A stretch of 10,751 nucleotides of DNA from assembly GCA_003153055.1 (NCBI GenBank), contig PMBV01000202.1:1-10751 (forward strand), in the 5' to 3' direction. Origin of the DNA: Myxococcales bacterium (GTDB lineage: Bacteria; Myxococcota; Myxococcia; Myxococcales; Myxococcaceae). The notes beneath the pieces are model-generated. The model worked only from the letters and a program-made list of their open reading frames with translations. It was not told the origin of the DNA and searched no databases. The position numbers and the translations under genes are program-made. Shown piece by piece: positions 1 to 5,274 of the stretch (position 1 is its first letter; each line of letters starts with the position of its first letter).

Positions 1-999
1 CCCACCTTCGACGCCGAGACGCCCGCGAGCTTGATGGTGAAGCAAGTGACCGAGACGCCCCCTCCGCTCGAGCTGGGGAGCGACGGGCACGAGGAGTTCG
101 AGGCCCTCATCGAACGCATGTTGGCCAAGGCGCCTGAGGACCGGCCCCAGACGATGGTGGAGATCGTCGAGATGCTCGAGGGCTTCCTCGGCATCACTGA
201 CTCCCGCTCGTCGGCCGCGGGGTTGCGCCGAGTCGTGACGCCCCCGAGGTCGACGCCGACCAAGGCCGATGCATCGAAGTGGTCGACCCAGCGATCCGCG
301 ACCCCGCGCCGTGGTGGCACCCACGCGGCGCCCCAGGTGAGCCACGGTGGCGATGACTCCGAGAGCGACGACGACGTGGCGCTCCATGCAGGCCTCACCC
401 CGTCGCGGACCCCGCTCTACGTGGGCGCGGGCCTGGTGGTGGCGCTCGTCGTGGGCGCGGTCCTGTGGAACAGCCGGCCGCCGACTCCTCCGCCGCCGGT
501 GGTGGCCGAGACTCCGGCTGAGGTCCCCGAGAAGGTGGAGCCGCCCCCAGTCAAGCCGACCGACGGGGTGAGCCCAGTGGCGGTGACGCCCCCCGCGGCC
601 GAGGTGACGCTGCGCCTCACCACCACTCCGTCGGGCGCCGAAGTCTTCGAGTCGGACAAGAGCCTCGGCAAGACGCCTCTCGAGCTCAAGCGGCCGCCGT
701 CCAGCTCCGCCGAGCTCCGGTTCGTCCTCGAAGGGCACGTCGCACGCACCGCCACCTACGTGTTCGCCAAAGACGACGCCGTCAAGGTGACGCTCGAACG
801 AGAGAAGGTGAAGGTGACCGTCTCGGCGCCGCCACCTCGGCCGGTCGAACACACTCGAGCCCCGCCGGCGACCCCCACCGTCACCGAGGTGAAGCAGCCG
901 CCGCGTCCGACGAAGCCGGAGCTCCCGAACCTGGTTGACGACCCCTACGCTGAAGACAAACACAAGCCTGCCAAGCAGCTCAAAGACGTCGCCTACTGA
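1..999 (+). CDS. Serine/threonine protein kinase, C-terminal part, with transmembrane segment and PEGA domain (5' end outside window)
   Basis: The reading frame is open from base 1, so the gene starts upstream; 332 residues are visible. Residues 1-60 match the end of a Hanks-type (PknB-like) kinase C-lobe: an alpha-helix with the LAKAPEDRP motif, whose Arg (residue 48) is the invariant subdomain XI arginine. A Ser/Thr/Pro/Asp-rich juxtamembrane linker follows (about 65-137), then one hydrophobic segment (about 139-156) and a long Pro-rich stretch (157-200). A PEGA-type beta domain lies at about 201-268 (TTTPSGAEVF and LGKTPLEL are the recognisable strands), then another Pro-rich tail. The expected topology is a cytoplasmic kinase with an exported PEGA sensor or binding domain. 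The catalytic loop and DFG lie outside the window, so activity cannot be judged. The next gene starts 8 bases downstream and also encodes a PEGA protein, which suggests a shared pathway. Confidence 0.88.
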   Translation, partial: PTFDAETPASLMVKQVTETPPPLELGSDGHEEFEALIERMLAKAPEDRPQTMVEIVEMLEGFLGITDSRSSAAGLRRVVTPPRSTPTKADASKWSTQRSATPRRGGTHAAPQVSHGGDDSESDDDVALHAGLTPSRTPLYVGAGLVVALVVGAVLWNSRPPTPPPPVVAETPAEVPEKVEPPPVKPTDGVSPVAVTPPAAEVTLRLTTTPSGAEVFESDKSLGKTPLELKRPPSSSAELRFVLEGHVARTATYVFAKDDAVKVTLEREKVKVTVSAPPPRPVEHTRAPPATPTVTEVKQPPRPTKPELPNLVDDPYAEDKHKPAKQLKDVAY

Positions 1000-1007
1000 G
1001 CGAGGAC

Positions 1008-1940
1008 ATGTCCGTGACTCGATTCGTCGTTGTGGCCTTGACGCTGTCGTTCGTCTCCGTGGCGCTGGCCCAGGGTTCCACCGAGGCCGACGCGGTCAAG
1101 CTCAAGCGTGCCCGCGAGGCGTACGCCGCGGGTCAGGTGCTGTACAACCAGGGGAACTTCTCCGACGCGGTGAAGAGGTTCGAGGAGGCCAACACCTTGG
1201 CTCCCCGCGCGGGCAATCTGTTCAACATCGGCCGATGCTACGAGCAGCTCAAGGACGCCCCCAAGGCGCTCAAGGCGTACCGTGAATACCTGAGGCTCAG
1301 CCCCGACGCGAAGGAGAAGCCGGAGGTCGACTCGGCCATCACCCAGCTCGAGGGCCAGCTCCGCCAGCGAGGGGTGCAGCAGGTGGTGGTGCGGGCCGAG
1401 CCCGAGGGCAAGGTGACGGTGCGCATTGATGACCGCGAGGTGGGCCTGGCGCCGGTCGTGGTGGAGCTCAGCCGCGGCGCTCATCACATCGAGGCCTCGG
1501 CCGAAGGCTTCTCGACGGCGCGGCAAGACTTGACGGTGAGCCTCGACCACGCGAGCGACCTCTCCTTCACGCTCGAGCGGCTGGCCGGAGCGCCCTTCGC
1601 CGACGACTGGAAGCCGCCCCCGCCGCCTCCGCCCTCGGTCGACGTGGTGGGCCCCACGCCGGGCGTGTCGACGAGCCTTCCCGCGGCGCCTCGCAAGCCG
1701 TACGTGTGGGCCTGGGTGACCTCGGGGCTGACGCTGGCCGCGGTGGCCGCTGGGGTGGTGCTGGCCGTGCTCGAGCTCAACACCCAGAACGACCTCAAGA
1801 ACGGAGTGGGTGGCCCGGGGGCGACTCGCGGGCTGGCGACGTCGGCGGTGACGCTCTCGTGGGGCGCCAACGCCGGGTACATCGGGGGAGGCGTGTTTGG
1901 GCTGACCTCGATTCTGCTCTTCATCTTCGAGGGAAAGTGA
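1008..1940 (+). CDS. Exported TPR- and PEGA-domain membrane protein
   Basis: 310 residues. Residues 1-21 form a signal peptide ending ALA, with Gln 22 as likely new N-terminus. About 30-105 hold two or more tetratricopeptide repeats (QVLYNQGNFSDAVKRFEEA, then NLFNIGRCYEQLKDAPKALK). About 112-185 is a PEGA domain (VRAEPEGKVTVRIDDREVG). A run of Pro residues lies at 202-209, and two hydrophobic stretches, about 227-250 and 283-307, probably anchor the C-terminus in the membrane. The start at 1008 is the first ATG after the kinase stop, lies 8 bases behind it, has GAGG just before it and begins exactly at the signal peptide. The TPRs suggest a protein-binding scaffold in the periplasm; PEGA domains are thought to bind surface structures. 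The role as partner of the upstream kinase is inferred from gene order. Proteins of this architecture are common in myxobacteria and mostly uncharacterised. Confidence 0.85.
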   Translation: MSVTRFVVVALTLSFVSVALAQGSTEADAVKLKRAREAYAAGQVLYNQGNFSDAVKRFEEANTLAPRAGNLFNIGRCYEQLKDAPKALKAYREYLRLSPDAKEKPEVDSAITQLEGQLRQRGVQQVVVRAEPEGKVTVRIDDREVGLAPVVVELSRGAHHIEASAEGFSTARQDLTVSLDHASDLSFTLERLAGAPFADDWKPPPPPPPSVDVVGPTPGVSTSLPAAPRKPYVWAWVTSGLTLAAVAAGVVLAVLELNTQNDLKNGVGGPGATRGLATSAVTLSWGANAGYIGGGVFGLTSILLFIFEGK

Positions 1941-1941
1941 G

Positions 1942-3534
1942 ATGGCTTTGGGTCAGCGCCTGACGGCATCGCTGGGGTTGTTGGTGCTCGGAGGCTGTAT
2001 CGCAGACATCACCGGGGCGCCGTGCGTGGTGGGAGGAGACACCTGCCCGAGTGGACAATACTGCGGCGGCGATGGTCGGTGCGTGCTCGGCACAGGGGTG
2101 GGCGGCTCGGGTGGCACCGACGCCGGCACCAGCATCGAGGTGCTCCAGACGGTGACCCGGCACACGGAGTCGGGCGCCACGCCGACCGCGACGGTCTTCA
2201 CCGCCGACGCGATGGAGCTGTACGTGCGAAGCGGCAGCAGCTTCACGCGGGTGACGTCGGGGGCTGCCGGGGCGGCCGGCCACTTCGCTTTCACCGGAAT
2301 TCCCGCGGGCCAGCGGTACCTGCGAAGGGGCAAGGAGTGGCTCGTCGACCCACCCTCCACTGTCGACCTTTCGTTTCGGCTGTATGGCCGAACCACCGTG
2401 AAAGACGCCGACGCCGGGGTGGCACTGAGCGTCACCGGCGCCGGGCTCGATGTCTGGACAGCCGGGAGCGAGCTGCAGGTCGTCTCACCCAACGCAGGGC
2501 TGGTTGGTTTGCACTTCGAAAAGGGCGCCGTGACGACGCTCACGGCTGGAGTCGCGCCGACCTCCCTCGTCTTCGATTACGTGAAGGCCTTCCGCTGGAC
2601 GGCCGCTCCACCCGCGCCGCTCCTCGATACCACCAAGGGAGACGTCGTCTACCTGACCCAGCTCGGCGGCACGTCGATGGCCACCAGCGCGGGGCCAGTC
2701 TCGGTGCGTGCGCTGGGCAAGTCCGCCCTGCTGGAGCCGCTCATCCTGGGCAGTTCCACTTCGCCGAAGGCCACCCTGTTCATCGCGCCGCCGATCGTCA
2801 CCGCCACCGTCGCCTGGCGGCGGAACGACTACTGGCAGCTCGGCGGCTCCGTGACGCCCAACTACCGCACCGACGAGGTGTACGACTCCCTCGACATCTG
2901 CGCCGTGCCGTACTTCGGCAACGAGGGCATCTACGACGTCGCGCCGGACCTCTTCTTCGCGGGAGACGAGGTCACCAAGGGTGGCGCACCGAATCTCAAC
3001 TTCACGGCGACCTTTCACAACCCGTACCCCGCGAGCTGGACTCCGGTCGTCTCGTTGGTGTACTGCCATTTCGGGCCGGCCCAGACCGCGGGCGGCACGG
3101 CGAGCCTCGAGCCCTATGCGTGCGCAGGCCACGACGAGGCCCTCGCCACTGCCGTCGGCCAGCCGATGACCATCGGCGTCACGCCTCCGACCAGCATGCA
3201 AATCGACGGCGCCAGCGCCTACGGGGGCATGACGCTGACGACTCTCTCGCCTACCGTGAGCTGGGCCGCGCCCGCCGTGGGGACGCCGAGCTCGTACCAG
3301 GTGACCGTTCGCCACGTCATTCCAAGCGGCACCAGCCTCACCACCGAGCTGACCGCCACGCTCGTCACGCATGGGACGTCGGTGATGATTCCTCCCGGGG
3401 TGCTCAAGAGCGGTCAGTACTATTACCTGCGCGTCGGCGCCGGGCTGGGCCTCGACCAGCTCGCCACGCCCTTCAAGACGGCCCTGTCGTGGCAGTACGC
3501 CGAGGGGGTGTCTGGGGTGCTGAAGGTTCAGTGA
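1942..3534 (+). CDS. Large putative lipoprotein with Cys-rich N-terminus and fibronectin-III-like C-terminus
   Basis: 530 residues. The N-terminus is a type II signal peptide with lipobox LGGC (Cys 19 lipidated). Just after it come four cysteines (28, 35, 41, 47) in a CxxGxxC-like pattern (TCPSGQYCGGDGRC), a short disulfide-rich knob often seen behind the lipid anchor in myxobacterial lipoproteins. A Gly/Thr linker and a long all-beta body follow. The stretch near 100-150 (GQRYLRRGKEWLVD, then STVDLSFRLYGR) looks like a repeated beta domain that I cannot name. The last 110 residues, from about 420, resemble a fibronectin type III fold (TVSWAAP, then YQVTVRHV, then YYLRVGAG). The start follows the previous stop by one base and has GAGGGA seven bases before the ATG, so translation is probably coupled. 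It is likely anchored in the outer membrane as the surface or periplasmic output of the kinase operon. No enzymatic motif is seen; function unknown. Confidence 0.8.
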   Translation: MALGQRLTASLGLLVLGGCIADITGAPCVVGGDTCPSGQYCGGDGRCVLGTGVGGSGGTDAGTSIEVLQTVTRHTESGATPTATVFTADAMELYVRSGSSFTRVTSGAAGAAGHFAFTGIPAGQRYLRRGKEWLVDPPSTVDLSFRLYGRTTVKDADAGVALSVTGAGLDVWTAGSELQVVSPNAGLVGLHFEKGAVTTLTAGVAPTSLVFDYVKAFRWTAAPPAPLLDTTKGDVVYLTQLGGTSMATSAGPVSVRALGKSALLEPLILGSSTSPKATLFIAPPIVTATVAWRRNDYWQLGGSVTPNYRTDEVYDSLDICAVPYFGNEGIYDVAPDLFFAGDEVTKGGAPNLNFTATFHNPYPASWTPVVSLVYCHFGPAQTAGGTASLEPYACAGHDEALATAVGQPMTIGVTPPTSMQIDGASAYGGMTLTTLSPTVSWAAPAVGTPSSYQVTVRHVIPSGTSLTTELTATLVTHGTSVMIPPGVLKSGQYYYLRVGAGLGLDQLATPFKTALSWQYAEGVSGVLKVQ

Positions 3535-3559
3535 GCGCTTCTCCAGAACGGCGGTTGGC

Positions 3560-3574
3560 CCGGCGCTAAGCCGG
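3560..3574. terminator. Possible short hairpin at the convergent gene ends
   Basis: CCGGC and GCCGG (3560-3564 and 3570-3574) flank a 5-base loop and cover the stop codon of the minus-strand oxidoreductase gene. It lies in the 31-base space between two converging genes, where a bidirectional terminator would be useful. The stem is only 5 bp and no T-tract follows on either strand, so this is weak. Confidence 0.2.
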
Positions 3575-4597
3575 TGGCGCCGAGGCCGCTCCGAAATCGT
3601 GGGCGACGAGGAAGTCGACGTTCTTGCGAATGGCGAGCTCGATGTCGGGGAGCGTGAGCCCAGCCTCCCCGGCGGCGCGGGTGGCGGAGCCGACGTCGTA
3701 GCGATCGGTGCTGATGAAGCTGAGCCCTTCTATCTTCTCGGCCTGGCCCATCAGACGGAGGAGCATGGGGACGAGCGGCATCGGGAGATGGAACCACGGC
3801 GCCGGCACGCCGAGCTGCCCGGCGACGATGCCCAGCATTGGCCCGAGCGCGGGGGTGCGATCGTCGAGGAGAAAGTATTCGGCGAGGGGCTGGGTGTCGC
3901 GCGGGGGCACACGGGCCAGGAACTCGGCCAGGTAGTCGACGGTGACGAGGGGCATCCAGTGCCGCGCGTTTCCGGGGACCGCGGGCATCTTTCCGAGATG
4001 CAGGTTGCGCACGAAGTCGGCGAAGCCCCAAAAGAGAGTGGTTTCTCCGGTGCGCGAATCGCCGATCACCACGCCGGGATTCACCACGGTGAGCGGCAGG
4101 TCGAGCTCCTCGGCCAAGGCGCGGGTGCTTCGATCGGCCCGGACCTTCGTGGCCTCGTAGACGCCGGCGCGCTCGAGCTCGCGCTCCTTGGAGGCGCCGA
4201 TGCGGAAACCCGAGATCAAGACGAAGCGCGGACGATGCTCGATGGAGGCGGCGAGCCTGACGATGCGCTCGGTGCCCCCTTGGTTGACGGCGACGGTGCG
4301 CGCCGGGTCGAGGCCGAGCTGCATGGTGGCGCCCAGGTGGTAGACGACACTCGCTTCCCGGGCGAGCGCGCGAGAGGCGCCTGTGAGCCCAAGATCGTCC
4401 GCTCCGAGATCGCCGTCGATCAGCCGCACCTGCTCGGCGATGCCCCCGTGGTCCCGGACCCAGGCCCGGTATTCGGTTTCTCGCTTGGCCGCGTCGCGGA
4501 CGAGCGCGGTGACGACGGAGCCGCCGCGGGTAAGCGCGGGAACCAGCCAGCGACCAATGAGGCCGGTGGCGCCGGTGACGAAAGCATGTGCAGTCAT
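3566..4597 (-). CDS. Extended short-chain dehydrogenase/reductase (NAD(P)-dependent epimerase/dehydratase family)
   Basis: 343 residues. The N-terminal Rossmann fold has the nucleotide-binding motif TGATGLIG (glycines 9, 12, 15), a GDL turn at 62-64, YHLGA at 86-90 and a VNQGGT segment at 104-109, as in extended SDRs. The catalytic set is visible: Ser 129 (LISG) and YEATK with Tyr 147 and Lys 151, followed by VVNPGVVIG. The C-terminal third (about 230-330) is the variable substrate-binding part; the overall look is close to NAD_binding_4/thioester-reductase-like or NAD(P)H-binding epimerases. The substrate cannot be told. The start at 4597 was chosen because it opens the Rossmann strand, has GGAG eight bases upstream and overlaps the TetR stop by ATGA; the frame stays open to 4981 but that part lies inside the tetR gene. 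It is co-transcribed with the repressor and probably controlled by it. Confidence 0.88.
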   Translation of the reverse strand: MTAHAFVTGATGLIGRWLVPALTRGGSVVTALVRDAAKRETEYRAWVRDHGGIAEQVRLIDGDLGADDLGLTGASRALAREASVVYHLGATMQLGLDPARTVAVNQGGTERIVRLAASIEHRPRFVLISGFRIGASKERELERAGVYEATKVRADRSTRALAEELDLPLTVVNPGVVIGDSRTGETTLFWGFADFVRNLHLGKMPAVPGNARHWMPLVTVDYLAEFLARVPPRDTQPLAEYFLLDDRTPALGPMLGIVAGQLGVPAPWFHLPMPLVPMLLRLMGQAEKIEGLSFISTDRYDVGSATRAAGEAGLTLPDIELAIRKNVDFLVAHDFGAASAPPA

Positions 4598-5175
4598 GAA
4601 CGCTCTCCCTTCTTCTTCGGCTCGGCGACACGTGAGAGCTCCTTGGCGGCGAGCTCCAGTGGCACGACGCTTCGCCGGACCTTGCAGAGGAGAAGCGCCC
4701 CTTCGATCGCCGACAGCGCGAACGTGGCGAGCTCGGTGGCTCTCTTTGGCGTGTGACCGGCGCGCACCAGGCGAGCGCGAATCACGCCCTGCCAGGAGTC
4801 GAACGCACCGGCGACCGCCGTCTCCAGCGCGCCATCGACCCCTTCGATGGCCAAGGGCGCGACGGGGCACCCGAGCTTGTAGTCGGAGGCGACCAGCTGC
4901 ATCCCGAGGAACTTGGTGATGGCGGTGATGCCTTCCCCAAGGTCGCTCGATGCTTCGAGGACGCCGCGGATGACCTCGCACAGCTCGCCCCCCGACTGGG
5001 TGACGGCCTCGATCGCGAGCTCGGCCTTGCCGCCGGGAAAGTGAAAGTAGAGGGAGCCTCGAGGGGCGCCGCTGGCCTCGAGGATGTCGTTCATTCCGGT
5101 GCCGGCGTACCCGCGCTCTTGCAGCAGCGTGGCCGTCGCCCTGACGAACCGTTCCCGCGTCGCTCCTTGCGTCAT
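4594..5175 (-). CDS. TetR-family transcriptional repressor, LmrA/YxaF type
   Basis: 193 residues from the chosen start. Residues 5-52 form the TetR DNA-binding domain, with the helix-turn-helix at about 25-46 (MNDILEASGAPRGSLYFHFP) followed by GGK. The phrases ASGAPRGSLYFHFPGGK and, at 102-107, GCPVAP are hallmarks of the LmrA/YxaF-like branch, whose members often control drug efflux or oxidoreductase genes. The C-terminal ligand domain is all-helical and of usual length. Two ATGs are possible: 5202 (9 residues longer) and 5175. I prefer 5175 because the upstream ATG lies inside the inverted repeat and just behind the -35 box, and the HTH begins at the usual distance from 5175. The stop overlaps the next gene's start by 4 bases (ATGA), giving a two-gene autoregulated operon. 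The ligand is unknown. Confidence 0.88.
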   Translation of the reverse strand: MTQGATRERFVRATATLLQERGYAGTGMNDILEASGAPRGSLYFHFPGGKAELAIEAVTQSGGELCEVIRGVLEASSDLGEGITAITKFLGMQLVASDYKLGCPVAPLAIEGVDGALETAVAGAFDSWQGVIRARLVRAGHTPKRATELATFALSAIEGALLLCKVRRSVVPLELAAKELSRVAEPKKKGERS

Positions 5176-5210
5176 ACGCTCACTATGTAGACCGAACGTC
5201 ATAGTGTCAA
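5176..5210 (-). promoter_or_regulatory. Promoter of the tetR-oxidoreductase operon, probably leaderless
   Basis: Read on the minus strand there is a perfect -35 TTGACA (5209-5204), a 17-base spacer, and CATAGT (5186-5181; 4 of 6 matches to TATAAT). Transcription would start about seven bases later, at or next to the A of the ATG at 5175, leaving no room for a ribosome binding site. This is a sigma-70-type promoter by inspection only. Confidence 0.5.
5181..5206. promoter_or_regulatory. Likely TetR operator: perfect 7-bp inverted repeat
   Basis: CACTATG (5181-5187) and CATAGTG (5200-5206) are exact reverse complements separated by 12 bases. One arm sits on the -10 and the other overlaps the -35 of the promoter above, so a bound repressor dimer would block RNA polymerase. 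Position and symmetry fit autoregulation by the TetR protein encoded directly behind it; binding itself is inferred. Confidence 0.6.
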
Positions 5211-5274
5211 GGCAGGCTCTCCAAATGGAGGAAGAAGAAGGCGGCGAACCTGAGCTGTCGCTGGAGCGCGAGCT

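Noticed and set aside
2485..3372. Minus-strand frame opposite the lipoprotein gene
   Set aside because: Low-complexity Arg/Gly/Val product without export signal or motif.
2022..3569. Plus-strand frame of 515 codons inside the lipoprotein gene
   Set aside because: It is Arg/His-rich shadow coding in a GC-rich gene; the other frame has a lipobox and tight coupling to the gene before it.
3599..4756. Plus-strand frame opposite the oxidoreductase and TetR genes
   Set aside because: The minus strand carries clear Rossmann and HTH motifs; this product has none.
4598..4981. N-terminal extension of the oxidoreductase frame
   Set aside because: It lies wholly inside tetR, is Arg-rich, and the Rossmann fold begins at the ATG at 4597 with a good ribosome site.
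5176..5202. Longer TetR start
   Set aside because: The ATG at 5202 sits in the operator arm just behind the -35 box and has no ribosome site.
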